Shown: positions 8,101 through 21,789, numbered from the stretch's first letter. The stretch: DNA of 28,228 nt from Paratrimastix pyriformis (GCA_027972325.1 JAPMOS010000322.1:1-28228); one strand, 5' to 3'. Program-made: numbers and translations. Notes: a model not told the origin generated them from the sequence alone.

Positions 8101-8314
8101 CATCATGCAGGTGCGCTCCTTCCATTCCATGCGTCTGCTGCTGGTCTTCCTGGGCGAGTGCGTCGTCCATGTTGGTTGGCGGTTTATCGCATGTTACCCC
8201 CCCACTTCGGTGGGACGCACCCCCCGTTATGAGCTGATCAATACAGGGGTGTTGGGCGGGGGACCCCTTTTGGGGTTTCTCCAAGTATCCAACACACACA
8301 CACACATCATGCAG
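8101..8314. repeat. 10-bp target-site duplication flanking retroposon copy 2
   Basis: CATCATGCAG occurs at 8101-8110 and again at 8305-8314, exactly bracketing the retroposon. Removing 8111-8314 restores a satellite monomer (CAGAAGCATCATGCAG then CTGTCCTGGTG) that aligns with the uninterrupted monomers near 8478-8500 and 8638-8660. Confidence 0.85.
8111..8304 (+). mobile_element. SINE-like short retroposon, copy 2, with (CA)n tail and target-site duplication
   Basis: About 95% identical to 624-814. It carries the CCCAC-TTCG-GTGGG hairpin, an ACCCC-TTTT-GGGGT hairpin and a 3' (CA)n tract, and is flanked by a perfect 10-bp direct repeat within satellite DNA. A variable-length target duplication next to a simple-repeat tail is the signature of target-primed reverse transcription by a LINE. 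The unit is non-coding, and its short minus-strand frame has no recognisable protein. The source RNA is unknown: it does not look like a tRNA, 5S or 7SL by eye. Confidence 0.8.
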
Positions 8315-8860
8315 CTGTCCTGGTGTGCCAGGACGCATTCAAGGGCATGATGAGCACACAGGCCCGCCCTGAAAACCACACTCTGGTGGTGTTGGGTGAT
8401 GGTGTTGGTGTGATGCTGCTGCTGGTGTGAGAGTGCACACCAGGGGGCATGTGGGCACACTCAGGCCCGCCCTGAGACGACGCATCAACCAGCTGTCCTG
8501 CTGTGCCAGGACGCATTCAAGGGCATGATGAGCACACAGGCCCGCCCTGAAAATTCACCGCACGGGTGGTGCTGAGAATGCCGTTGGAGTGAGGGTGCAC
8601 ACCAGGGGTCATGTGGAGCGGCACTCAGGCCCGCCCCCAGACGCATCAAACAGATGTCCTGGTGCCAGGACCCATTCAAGGCATGCTGAGCACATAGGCC
8701 CGCCCTGACTGATGGTGCGTGTGGTGGTGCTGTGATGATGCTGTTGGTGTGAGACTGCATCCAGGGGGCATGTTGGGCGCACTTAGGCCCGCTCCCAGAC
8801 GATGGTGTGCCAGGACATCACCAAGAACATGATGAGCCCACAGGCCCGCCCCGGAAAAGC
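8307..8860. repeat. Satellite array, about 150-180 bp period, four monomers
   Basis: The block TGTCC..GTGCCAGGAC..CATTCAAGG..ATG.TGAGCACA.AGGCCCGCC recurs near 8317, 8492, 8655 and 8804 with decreasing identity. A second half-block (GGTGTGAGAGTGCACACCAGG then GGCATGTGGG) lies between them. Short overlapping frames on both strands are a consequence of the repeat. Confidence 0.75.
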
Positions 8861-9660
8861 ACCAACTCTTGGTGTTGCCGCCGCAGTGCACAACCGAGGC
8901 CACAAAGGGTGCCCTCAAGGACACCCCCACCGGGTAACAGTGTGGGTCCGCCCGTGGACACACAGTTGAGTGCAGAGACATACCGCGCGGCACCGCCCTT
9001 CACTGTGCCGCGGAGGTATGTGTGGGTAAACATACCCCTGTCGATATATACACCCTTTGGGGTGTAAGCTATCCTGCCTCGGTGCTACGCGTCCACAAAC
9101 ACACCGGGAAATAAGGGCACCCGAGCATAGACCCAGCAGAGAACATCGAAGAGCCGTGCGGGTGATGAACAGACAGACCCCGACTGGCTGATGAACATAC
9201 CAAGGCATGAACATGTACATGCCCCTCAAGTGTACAGCGCCAATTCTTTTCTCGCTGTTGGTAAGCAACATACACACCCGGGGCATAAGGGCATCCGAAC
9301 GTATCAACGGATCGCCCTCAGGAGAAAACCAGCGGTGCAGGCATGCCAGCTAGCAGGTACGAGCTGATGTCACGGTGTTGGTGAGACAACGTACACCCCG
9401 GAACAGAGGGGCATCCGGAAATCCCACGAGAAAGACAGCCGGGTGCAGGCATGCAAACGAGCAGATGCGAGTTGATGTCACACAAAGGTCCCAGTGTTGG
9501 GGTGATGGCCATGGACAAGCCCAGGCCCACCCCAAAGAACAAACACCAAACACTGTTGTTGGTGCGTCAGATGTGCCACACAGGAAAGGAGGGCCAACAG
9601 GCCGCCTGGGAAAAGACACCGAACCTCAGGTGTGGGTATGATAGCGCAGATGGTGTCAGA
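8861..9660. repeat. Diverged satellite continuation (about 110-125 bp units)
   Basis: Units with GGTGCAGGCATGC, ACGAGCTGATGTCA, TGTTGGTNAGNCAAC and GGGGCATCCG-type motifs recur at about 9255, 9335 and 9440. Earlier sequence is more diverged. No gene is supported. Confidence 0.5.
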
Positions 9661-10085
9661 CACGGCGGGACAATTTTCCTGCCGAGGTCGGCAGCCGAGG
9701 TCGGCCGAGGTCGGCCGAGGTCGGCGCCGAGGTCGGCCGAGGTCGGCGAGGGTCGGCCAAGGTCAGCCTGAGGTCGGCCTGAGGTCAGGTGAGGTCGGCC
9801 AGGGTCGGCGAGAAATCTGACCTCGGCCGACCCCGGCAGCCGACCTCGGCCAACCCCGGCCGACCTCAGGCCGACCTCGGCTGCCGACCTCGGCCAACCC
9901 CGGCCAACCCTGACCGACCCTGGCCGACGGCTCTGCCGGGGTCGGAGGTTGCCGAACTCGGCAGTTGAGGTCGGCCCAGGGTCGGCCGGAGGTCGGCCAA
10001 GGTCGGCAGCCGAGCTCAGCCAGGGTCGGCAGCTGAGGTCGGCCCAGGGTCAGCCTCGGCAGCTGTGGCCGAAGAGGTCAGGTCA
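9661..10085 (+). repeat. GGTCGGC array 1 with conserved terminal sequence
   Basis: Begins with CACGGCGGGACAATTTT (9661-9677), whose exact reverse complement ends the second array at 25743-25759. Behind it lies a dense run of GAGGTCGGCC/GAGGTCGGCAGC units that invert part-way (CCGACCTCGGC on the same strand, about 9820-9930), making the region self-complementary. This looks like one end of a DNA transposon or MITE with palindromic subterminal repeats. The far end and any target duplication were not found. Confidence 0.65.
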
Positions 10086-10660
10086 CGGGCATCCAAGAAT
10101 GTTCATTGGTTTTCGAAGCTTCAGAAGAATGTACTGTCAGCTTCCTCTGAGAGAAAGACAAGGAGCCAGCGAAAGCAGCATCAAAAAAGGCAAAAATTTG
10201 CTTTCTCTTCCTTCTCAGGTCCTGCTTCACGAGACTTCGGGATCTTACGTCGACCTGCAACTGGGTTGCCGGTGCTTCGACTACCACGCTCCCCAATCTC
10301 AGGGGCGGACTTCTCGTGGATGGGGCGGACTTGACGAGAGAGCCTTTACCGTTGTCGTGGAGGTTTACCAACGCCCGAAGGGTTGGGTACAACGCCCTTT
10401 CCCCAAGCCACAGGGGTTCTCAATATCACAACCGAAGTCGTGAATCTGCCGACACTGGCGCAAGCCCTTTCATCATCACTCTTAACAACCCACAGTCCCG
10501 GCGCCCCTTATAGAGGCCCCTGGAGGCACCTCGACTCAATTATGGGACGGCCGAAAAAATACAGCCCTCAGAACAGTTGCAGACTAACCCTGGTGAAGAA
10601 AATGGGGCGCAAACACGTCGTTTTATTGAGGAAACGAAAACAGGGTGAGCAGCAGAGAGG
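10086..10660. other. Unassigned sequence between GGTCGGC array 1 and gene A
   Basis: Plus-strand frames of 60-180 codons cover this stretch, including one ending at 10443 after FDYHAPQSQGRTS. I recognise no family and no splice pattern, and composition is intermediate. It may hold part of a transposon or the 3' flank of gene A. Confidence 0.3.
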
Positions 10661-10663
10661 AAA

Positions 10664-10740
10664 GCAGCAGGAGAGCAGCAGGAGAGCAGCAGGAGAGCAG
10701 CAGGAGAGCAGCAGGAGAGCAGCAGGAGAGCAGCAGGAGA
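10664..10740. repeat. 11-bp minisatellite (GCAGCAGGAGA), seven copies
   Basis: Seven tandem copies of an 11-base unit spanning 77 bases. Because 11 is not a multiple of three, it reads an 11-residue cycle on the plus strand (SSRRAAGEQQE). It lies just past the C-terminal end of gene A on the minus strand. Confidence 0.9.
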
Positions 10741-10761
10741 GGAGGGTGAGGGGGAGCGAGA

Positions 10762-13985
<3,224 letters not shown>

Positions 13986-14110
13986 TGGCTATGACCCCCA
14001 GAAGTGATTTTGCGGTGAAACGAGAACCGACACAAACCAGTGGGAAGCGTTCGAAGCGGTTTACACCACCGCGGCTCATCGATGCTCGAGAAGGGAGTGG
14101 GCAGATTGAG
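13986..14110. other. Upstream flank of gene A
   Basis: Short unique sequence between the first recognised exon of gene A and the GGGGCCGAG minisatellite. It may contain a splice acceptor or the start region of gene A on the minus strand; nothing definite is visible. Confidence 0.3.
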
Positions 14111-14275
14111 GCCGAGGGGGGGCCGAGGGGCCGAGGGGCCGAGGGGGCCGAGGGGCCGAGGGGGCCGAGGGAGGGGGGGCCGAGGGGGCCGAGGGGCCGA
14201 GGGGAGGAGGGCCGAGGGAGGGGGAGGGGGCCGAGGGGGCCGAGGGGGCCGAGGGGGCCGAGGGGGCCGAGGCCG
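14109..14275. repeat. GGGGCCGAG minisatellite (9-10 bp unit)
   Basis: About 18 tandem copies of GGGGCCGAG with G-run length variation. A short run of the same unit occurs at about 10885-10915 inside the last exon of gene A, so related units bracket that gene. Confidence 0.85.
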
Positions 14276-15230
14276 CGAGCCGCGAATGGTCGGCGAGTGG
14301 GCGCGAGTGGGCGAGGGCCGCGAGCCGCGAGGGGACAAGGAGGCCGCGAAGGCGCCGCGAAGGCGCAGCAGGGGGGGTGAAGGGGACGCGAGGGGCGCAC
14401 GAAAGGGGCGCGAAGGGGCCGGGGCGCAAGAGCGGCGGCGACGAAGGGACGACGGGGCGAGGGGCCACAAGGGGCACGCGGAGCGGCAGGAGCAGCCGCG
14501 AGGGGCAAGAGGGCCACGGGGAAGCGCGAGGAAGCCTGTCGGGATTCGGTAAAACAAGAGGTGTGCCGAAAAAGAGCAGACCAGGATCGTTCAATATGAT
14601 GTCGGAGGCAACTCCAAGAAAAACCGCAAGAGTAGAAAAAACCCGCAAGAGTAGAAAAATGCAGCGCTATAAGAGTCGTTTGAGACCAAGAGAAGGTCTG
14701 GTCTTTTGGGACGAACAGTCTGATCTGATGATCGCTCCCGCCCGCAAATTTTTCAGGCGACACGCGTCCGCCAAATTTGAATATCTAGGAGACGAAAAGA
14801 AGTTGACTTCGGAAGATGCCCGGGTGAAAACACGCACCAGGAGGAAAGGCGAGGTAAGAAACAGTGGCTCTCCCCGTCGGGAGCACTCCACCTCGTTTGA
14901 AGACCCTTCAGACGAGGTCCGAATAATTTGGGTTTGGCAATTGGCTGCGCTTAATGGTCCCTCAATTCCAACAATCCCCACGAACAACAGAGACTCTGAG
15001 CCAACCCAGCCCCCCACGCGCTTCGACCCAGCATTCAATTGCGCCCATCGATTCGGTCTCCGGACCGCATGAACATTGAGAATTCCAAGTGAATTTGTAA
15101 AGGTTTTGAAAATTTGCGAGCCTCCCAAAAGCATTCTCGCTTCCATTCAGGGACTGCCTGAACGATGCAATGCATGACACCCCCCCACTCCCACCATGAC
15201 CTTCCCACTTCGACCACATCCAGAGTCTGG
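14276..15230. other. Unassigned region between genes A and B
   Basis: A purine-rich, Arg/Gly-coding left part (to about 14540) is followed by a less GC-rich part. A 16-base sequence (CGCAAGAGTAGAAAAA) is tandemly duplicated near 14625-14660. A plus-strand frame to 15072 is basic and unrecognised. Being between divergent genes, it may contain promoters, but no defined element was seen. Confidence 0.35.
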
Positions 15231-15412
15231 TGTTCTTGTGTTCATCACGGTGGGTACTTCACCTTCCCTCTAGCTTGTGTCTCCTCCGCCGGACGATGCG
15301 TCGTCGCCCCAGCGCGACCCCCATCACGCCCCCACCGCTCGCCCTCGCTCGCCTCGCTCGCCCCGCTCCACATCGCCAGATCGCGCCAGATCGCATCGCG
15401 CCAGATCGCATC

Positions 15413-15590
15413 GCGCCTCCATCGCGCCTCCATCGCGCCTCCATCGCGCCTCCATCGCGCCTCCATCGCGCCTCCATCGCCCCATCGCTCGCCCTCGCCG
15501 CGCGCATCGCTCCACCACCGCCCCCACCACCGCGCCCCACCGCGCCCCATCGCGCCCCATCGCGCCCCACCGCGCCGAGGGTGAAGGGGA
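15413..15590. repeat. 11-bp minisatellite (GCGCCTCCATC, then CACCGCGCCCC type)
   Basis: Six perfect copies of GCGCCTCCATC at 15413-15480, then looser CACCGCGCCCC/CATCGCGCCCC units to about 15590. Lies directly upstream of gene B. Confidence 0.85.
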
Positions 15591-15599
15591 ATGGGTGGG

Positions 15600-17340
15600 A
15601 GGGGATCCAACCCAGCGATCCAACTGACTGTCGGCCATGGGCCGGGCGTCATGTACGACCGGGGCGGTCAACATCGAGTTCGGCTGGGTCAGAGCCATGC
15701 GCCGGTGCCTCTTCACGGGCAACGTCTGCGAGGCGCCCTGCGGAGCGTCACCATGACCGGCTTCCGGGCCGAGGAGACCCGCTGGGAGGCCAACCTGGTC
15801 ATGCTCGACGGGGGCGCCCTCTTCCTGTGCCAGAGCTCCGGCGTGGCCCTGGTCAGCTGCTCCTTTGGTCCGCCCCAACCCCCCCCCCCCCCAGCCAGCC
15901 AGCCGCCGCCACCCACGTCCTGCCGCAGCTTGTCGCACGCTGGTCCATGTCGTCTATCTGGACAGCTGCACTGGCTCGGACCTGGTGCTGGCCGGCAACT
16001 GGTTCGAGGGCAACACTGCCACGGGCAACGGGGCCATCGACTCGGCACGGGACGTGCTTGTCGAGAGGGCCACGGCCGCCCACGGGTGCGGGGACGTGGC
16101 GGGTGCTCTTCTTCCATCTGGCCCGCAACATGACCCTGCGCCGCTGCAGCCTGCTCGACAACCTCTACGCGGCCGGGGCCCTGGAGGGCATCCGACTGAC
16201 CAGCTGACCGTGTCTCGGTGGACCTACTCGACAAGCTCCGCCTCGTCGCCTCCACGTTCGGCCCCTCCGACTCGGGCTGCGTCCAGGCGCCACGTCCGGT
16301 CTGTCTCGCCCCCGTCACCCGTACCCGCACCAACCGCGCACCCTCAGCTAATTCACGGCCGTCCATGGGATCACCTTCCGGTCTTGGCCTCATCCCGCGC
16401 ATCTGGCGGGGCTGCGGGTGCCAGGTCGCTGACGGTGACCGACTGCGAGTTCGCGGGGTCGCAGGCCCTGCGGCAGGGCGGGGCCATCGCGGTCAGCACC
16501 TGCACAACGATGCACCTCGCAAACAGCTCCTTCACCGCCAACCTGGCCGTCGCTCCAACGGTCAGCCCCTGTTCTATGTCTATGTCCATGTCGATGCCCA
16601 TGTCAATGTCCGTCAATGTCTTCCGCATCAATGCGCCCATGCTGCCCCATCCGTGACCATCCCCTGCCTGCGGGTGCGGGGAGCCCTCTCGGCCAACGTC
16701 GAGTCGCGCTGCGGGTGGCGGGCTCGGTGTTCGAGGGCAACCAGGCCGAGAGCGACGGGGCGCCCTCTCGGCCGCCGGGCAGGCCGGGGTGCACATCGCC
16801 CACACCGCCATGACCACCGACCCCCCCCCCCCCCCACTACGGGGCCGGTTGCCAGTCCGTACCCCCGGCAGCCAGCCCCACGGCTTTGTCCCTGCCAGGC
16901 ACCCGCCCTCAAGCCGGCAGCTGCTCCCCTGCCCCTGACTGCTTCCCACTCACCGCTTCCCGCCCTGCGGCGGGACGCCCCGGGGGGGCAGCCTGGTGGA
17001 GGTGGAGGCCCGGGGCCCGGGTGCACCCTCGCCCAGAACACGGCCTCCGACGAGCGCGGGGCCATCTACTACAAGGCGGGCGGGGCGGCATCTTCATGAC
17101 CGGCTGCCCGCTGACCGGCAACCGGTGCGGCGCAACAACATCAACAACAACATCCCCCCGCCGGCCACCCCTGACACGCACCACCATCTGCATCACCGTC
17201 GGCTCTCCTCGTGCTGGGCGGTGTGGGCGGGGGCGGGGTGGGGGCCGCAGCTGGTCATGGCGGGTCGGGCGGCCTCTCGGTCATTGCCGACAGCCCCGCA
17301 ACGTGGACTTCCAGGACGGGGCCGCCACCTTGGGGCGGGG
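15600..17340 (+). CDS. Host gene B: right-handed beta-helix (Pmp/pectate-lyase-like) protein fragments
   Basis: Repeated beta-helix coils of the 'C-x-F-x-x-N-x-A ... GGAI/GGAL' type occur in order: RCLFTGNVCE (about 15700), LVMLDGGALFLCQSS (about 15800), LAGNWFEGNTATGNGAI (about 15990), LRRCSLLDNLYAAGALEG (about 16140), VTDCEFAGSQALRQGGAIAV (about 16435), NSSFTANLAV (about 16525), VAGSVFEGNQAESDG (about 16720), NTASDERGAIYY (about 17040) and FMTGCPLTGN (about 17095). Such coils build extracellular or surface solenoids; enzymatic function cannot be claimed. One clear intron is 15868-15928 (61 bp, TTTG|GTCCGC...CCGCAG, phase 1); other breaks coincide with C-runs that look like introns. Several frame slips within coils resemble those in gene A. 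Start and end are not determined. Confidence 0.6.
15868..15928 (+). other. Gene B intron (61 bp)
   Basis: Donor TTTG|GTCCGC, poly-C tract, acceptor CTGCCGCAG|CT. It joins SCSF to ACRTLVHVVYLDS in phase 1 and keeps the coil pattern. The donor matches the GTCNGC form of gene A. Confidence 0.65.
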
Positions 17341-17560
17341 CGTGGCGCCCACCGCGCCCACCGCGCCCACCGCGCCCCGCCCCACCGCGCCCCCCCCAGG
17401 CGACCACCGCGCCCCACCGCGCCCCATCGCGCCCCATCGCGCCCCCCGTCCGCCCCCGTCCGCCCCGCCCCACCGCGCCCCATCGATCTCCACCGCGCCC
17501 CACCGCGCACCATCGCGCACCATCGCGCACCATCGATCTCCTCGCGCCCCACCGCTCGCC
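17340..17560. repeat. 11-bp minisatellite (CACCGCGCCCC) downstream of gene B
   Basis: Imperfect tandem CACCGCGCCCC / CATCGCGCCCC units, the same unit as at about 15530-15590 upstream of gene B, so the gene is bracketed by related arrays. Looser TCGC/CATC-rich sequence continues to about 17600. Confidence 0.8.
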
Positions 17561-17599
17561 ATCTCGCTCCACATTGCTCTTCATCGCTACCCATCGCCT

Positions 17600-18960
17600 C
17601 CCGCGCTCTTCAGCACTGCTTCCCGCCGTTCCGCACCGCACAGCACAGCACCGCACCGCACCCTTCGCTCCAGCTCGCTGGACTTCACTCCCACTCGTCC
17701 TCTTTGCTCCCTCTCGTTTGTCATCGCTCCCCATGCTCCTCACCGCCCTTATTCCGTCCTTCGCTCCACCTTACTGTCCTCCCCTTCATTTTTCCTACAG
17801 CTCCATCGCGCGCCTCATGCGTGTTTCTCTCCCTTTGGCGTTCTTTTCTTTGCGAACGAACATGCCAATACACCGCAGCGCAGTCTTCTTATCCACGCAA
17901 GTGGCTCGAGGATTCCAGAGAGACATGCTGTGTATTTGCCCGAGAATGTGATCGTGAACAGGTGGTGAAAAATGCGAACAGTATCTGTAAAACGTCGAAA
18001 CCGGGTCTAAAAGAAACTGTTGAATACAAACAAATGGACAGAACGCCCAAAACAAATTCTCTCGAAATAGTCTGATCCTCCCCGGTCGATTCTTTCGAAC
18101 AACAAGCTGTGTGGTCTGGTTTCTCTCGATTCAGCATCTTTTTTCATTTTCTTTTCATTTTCTTTTCATTTTCTTTGTTCTTTTGACGAGTGCAATGCAT
18201 ATTTGCACTTTCCTTTCGCCTTTCGCCTTTCTTCTGAACTTCATTCCGCCAAACCGGCCTCATCACTCATCATTGTCTCCTCACTTTTCAGCGCTTGCTC
18301 TCAGAAGGCATGCTCAGTGTTGGCAAGACTCATAGACCCGGACCGCCCTCCTTCCGATAGCTCGGAGAAAGAGACCCCCCAAGTCGCCTATGGAATACGG
18401 ATAGTCACCGCAGGTCCGTCCTTCTCGTCGCCATTCCACCCCACGTACCTCGACGGAGCCAAACGAAAACGCGGTCCTATCTTCACTTCCACCGAGCACA
18501 GGGTGTGGGATTTTGAAGCGCGGCGGTCCACTCCCCATCCCCCCCCACACACACACACACACGCACGCACGCACACAGGATTGAGAGCGCGTGGGACTGG
18601 CAGGCACAGACGGCCACAGAGTGCGTTTCCCTCGCGACGGTCGTCAGCAGGAGCGTCCGTCCACCCGTCCCCCCCTGACTGTCGCCATCCGCCTCCCCTC
18701 CCCCCCTCGTCCTGACTCCACCTTGCTCCTGACCCCCCGCGTGTATGTGTGCGTGTGTGTGTGCGTGTCTACTTCGGAAAGGTGTGGTTTCTCTTCCCAA
18801 AATACTCTTACCGGACTTCGTGCTCATTCTTGTCTCGACCTGGCAGTTTTGGCCTTGACGTTGTCTCTTTCTATGATGCCAGGAAGCTTTTGATCCGCCT
18901 CTCCTGCACGTTGAGTCGATAAGAGTCGCCTCTTCCTCTAGACTAACTCGCAGCCCGACC
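17600..18960. other. Intergenic region between genes B and C, pyrimidine-rich
   Basis: Composition falls from GC-rich to mixed and pyrimidine-rich. There are three copies of the 11-base unit TTTTCATTTTC near 18128-18160 and CA/TG microsatellites near 18545-18575 and 18740-18765. It could hold the gene C promoter. No gene is supported; the long plus-strand frames at 17000-18100 are carried by the minisatellite. Confidence 0.4.
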
Positions 18961-18967
18961 TGTTGTC

Positions 18968-20682
18968 ATGGCCACCCCAGCACCCCTGTATGCGAACGGC
19001 TCTGCTCCCCGCCGCCCCCCCACCCCCCCCCCGGCACTGCTTCCACGTGGTTGCGGTGGTGGTGCGCGCCCCCCAGGGGCGGGCCCACGCCCGGGCCCTG
19101 GCCAGCCGGGGCGAGCTGGCCTGGGGCCGCTCCTGGTGGGCCTCGTCCGGGCCGGGGACCGGCCGACGTCCGGCTGGCCGAGCACGGCCTCTACCTGCTG
19201 GAGGCCCTCGCACTCGACTTCCTCGACCGTCCCGTCCGCCACCTGACACCTGCATCCTGCCACCTGCCCGCCTCCTTGCCTTGCCTCCTTGCCTCCTTGC
19301 CTCCTTGCCTCCTGCCTGCCGATCGCCCAGTCCTCCTGTCTCACCGCTGTTTGGGCGGCTGGGAGCAGCCGGGCCCCGACGCCCCTCCGGCCCTGGGGCA
19401 GGGCTTCCTGGGGCCGGCCGAGCTGGACGAGCTGCCCCGGCTTGCAGGCCATGGTCACGGCCGGGGCGGCGGCCTGCCCGCCGGGGCCTGGTGGGCTTGA
19501 CCCTGGGGCTGCTCCGCGCCCATATGCAGGTCTCCGCCCTCGTCGAGGCGGCCTGCGGGCTGCTGGCTGCCATGGCCATGGCCGTTCTACGGCTGCCTCC
19601 GGCGGAGGTGGGTGGCGGGTGGTGGTGAGGCGATGGTGGCCGCCGGATGGCGAGAGGTTCGTGGCGGCCCCTTAACCTCAAACGACGCTTCCTGTGATGT
19701 GATGGTGCGCGCGGGGCGAGCCTGAGGCCATCATCGGGGCGGCGGGCGGGCTTGCCGTGGTTGGAGGCTGTCCGCTGCTTCGCCAGCCATCGCACGGGGG
19801 CGGCCCTGCGATGGGATACAAGGCCCTGGCGGGGCTTTCCTTCAACGAGGACAAGGCCGCCCGGCTGGCCGCGGGGGGCGTCCCCCCGTGTGGAGACCCT
19901 CCAATGGATCGTCACGGGCTCCGGGGCTTCCCTGGGCGGGCCGGCTGCTGCTGCCCCCGTCCGTGAAGGCAGTGATGGTGGAGGCCCTGGCGGCGGCCTG
20001 TTTGCTCAACCTGGTGGCCTACCCGCGGGCCCGGCTGCCGCGGGCGGGGTGCCGGTGGTGGCGGGCCTGCTGCAGCGGTCGCGGCACGCCTCTGCCCGGG
20101 TGATGGAGGGCGCCTGTCAGGCGATGAGCTTCCTGTGCCTCATGGGGCGCGCCATCCGCTCAGACGGTCCGCCCCTGCCCAGTCCCGCACCCCCTCCCCT
20201 CCCTCCCCCCCCACCCCCACCCTCCGTGCCGCCACGCCTCACGCGCTGGGTGTGCGGTGTGGCCTGTGGGGCGGGCCGTGGGCGTGGCCCAGAGGGCGGG
20301 GCCCTTGAGGTGGCCAGGGGCGGCGGCCGTGGTGGCGGCTATGCGGCAGCACGGGCCCCAGTCGGCTGCCCTGGCCGGCATCGTCCTCCGCAACCTCTCC
20401 GCTTGGGGTCTGCCAACACCAAGCAGACGCCCTCCTCCCGCCCCGCCGCCCCCTTGCACCACCTCATCCTGACGGCCGGGGCATCCGTCCCTCGCCCATC
20501 CATTCATCCATCCCTCACCCCGGTCTGACCCTCCCCCCCCCCCCCACCCCCCCTCATCATCCAATCATCGCCATCGATCATCGTCGTCATCATCATCCAA
20601 TCATCATCATCATCATCATCACCACCACCACCACCACCATCACCCACCACCCACCACCCACCACCATCACCCACCACCCACC

Positions 20683-20716
<34 letters not shown>

Positions 20717-21745
20717 TTCGTCATCACCGCGGCTCGTGGTGGAGGCCCTGCGCGAACAGCAGGCCGCCGAGGGCCTCGTCCAGCAGGGCGCCCTTCGGGC
20801 AGCCCCGCAGGCCACCCGTCCCCCGCCTCATCGGAATCCCCCTCCCCCCCCCGTTGACACCATTCCCCGACCCTGAACATGCGGCCCCTGCAGCGGCCCA
20901 CCGGTGGAACCTGGTGGCGCTGGGGCCCTGCACGAGGCCCTCCGCCAGCACGGGGCCCGCCACCAGGGGCCACCCTGCGCGCCCTGGGCGCCCTGGGGCT
21001 GCTGCCCGACTGCCGGGCGGCCTTCGGGACGGCGGGGACGTGACGCTGCTCTTCGAGCTGCTCCGGCGCCACCACGACGACCCGGCCCTCGTCCGGCTGG
21101 GCCTGGCCGCCCCGACCGGTGCGCCCTGGGCCAGGTGGCCGCCGGTTTCAACGTGGCCAACGGGCTCCTGTAGGAGGGACCTGGCCCCGGAGCCCGGCGG
21201 CCGTGGCCCGGGACGCCCTGGCCCTCATGGGGCGCGCCATCCGCTCAGACGGTCCGCCCCTGCCCAGTCCCGCACCCCTCCTCCCCCCACCCCACCCACC
21301 CGCTGCCGGACCCACGCCTGTATGACGGCGGGCTCTGCCTGTGCTTGGGGAGACTGCAGAGCCGCTGACGCCCCTTGCCAGCCCTGTGACGGGGCCCGTG
21401 GTTGGGGCCCTCCGCGAGCACATGGCCGCCCGGGGGCCGTCCAGGAGGCCCTAGCCATCCTGGGGGCCATCACGGGCACCGGTCCGCGCCTCCCCACTCC
21501 CTCGCGCCGGCCAGCTCCCTCCTTGGCACCACGCCTCATGCGCTGGGTGTGCGGTGTGGCCTGTGGGGGCGGGCCGTGGGCGTGGCCCAGAGGGCGAGGT
21601 GGCCAAGGCCGACGGGGCGGCCGTGGTGGCGGCCATCCGGCAGCACGGGCCCCAGTCGGCTGCCTCGTCCTCCGCAACCTCTCCGCTTGTGGTCTGCCAA
21701 CACCCAAGCAGATGCCCCTCCTCCCGCCCCGCCCTTGCACCACCT
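18968..21745 (+). CDS. Host gene C: armadillo (ARM) repeat protein, fragmented
   Basis: Helical ARM-type repeats appear in order: LLVGLVRAG then ADVRLAEHGLYLLEALAL (19130-19215), VGLTLGLLRAHMQVSALVEA (about 19490-19560), YKALAGLSFNEDKAARLAAG (about 19818-19880), VMVEALAAACLLNLVAYPRA (about 19975-20035), VPVVAGLLQRSRHASARVME (about 20050-20110), AAVVAAMRQHGPQSAALAGI with VLRNLSAW (about 20325-20407), LLFELLRRHHDDPALVRLGL (about 21045-21110), VVGALREHMAARGAVQEALA (about 21400-21460) and AAVVAAIRQHGPQSA (about 21620-21665). These match the ARM/HEAT pattern of a hydrophobic helix with Ala/Leu/Asn positions, used as a protein-binding solenoid. Introns carry GTCCGC or GTCTGC donors. Frequent frame slips prevent one continuous model. 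The ATG at 18968 is a possible start only. Confidence 0.6.
20139..20475 (+). repeat. Gene C internal duplication, copy 1
   Basis: Contains the exon end LMGRAIRSD, donor GACG|GTCCGC, a 126-bp intron (20167-20292) and the exon with VVAAMRQHGPQSAALAGI ending at donor GG|GTCTGC (20408). It is near-identical to two blocks of copy 2: 20139-20194 equals 21224-21279 exactly (56 bases), and 20233-20475 matches about 21528-21760. Confidence 0.8.
20560..20722. repeat. (CAT)n/(CAC)n microsatellite inside gene C
   Basis: ATC/CAT and CAC triplets with CACCCACCAC units, lying between ARM-coding segments and so probably intronic. The sense strand carries CAT/CAC, as in gene A intron 4. Confidence 0.8.
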
Positions 21746-21760
21746 AATCCGGCATCTGTC
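21224..21760 (+). repeat. Gene C internal duplication, copy 2
   Basis: Same exon/intron module as copy 1 but with about 250 extra bases between its two blocks, encoding another ARM-like repeat (VVGALREHMAARGAV). Relative to copy 1 it lacks ten bases (CTGGCCGGCA) inside the final exon, which throws that exon out of frame, so copy 2 looks decayed there. Intron sequence is conserved as well as exon sequence, implying a recent duplication. Confidence 0.75.
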
Positions 21761-21789
21761 CCTCACCCATCAGCCCGGTCTGAACCTCT

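Noticed and set aside
9661-10085. CRISPR-like array from the regular GGTCGGC units
   Set aside because: Units are 10-22 bases with no unique spacers, invert on the same strand, and lie in eukaryotic DNA without cas genes.
15230-16207. Long plus-strand frame across the upstream minisatellite into gene B
   Set aside because: The first half is repeat-derived (Ser-Arg-Leu-His-Arg-Ala cycles), and it matches the beta-helix frame only near its end.
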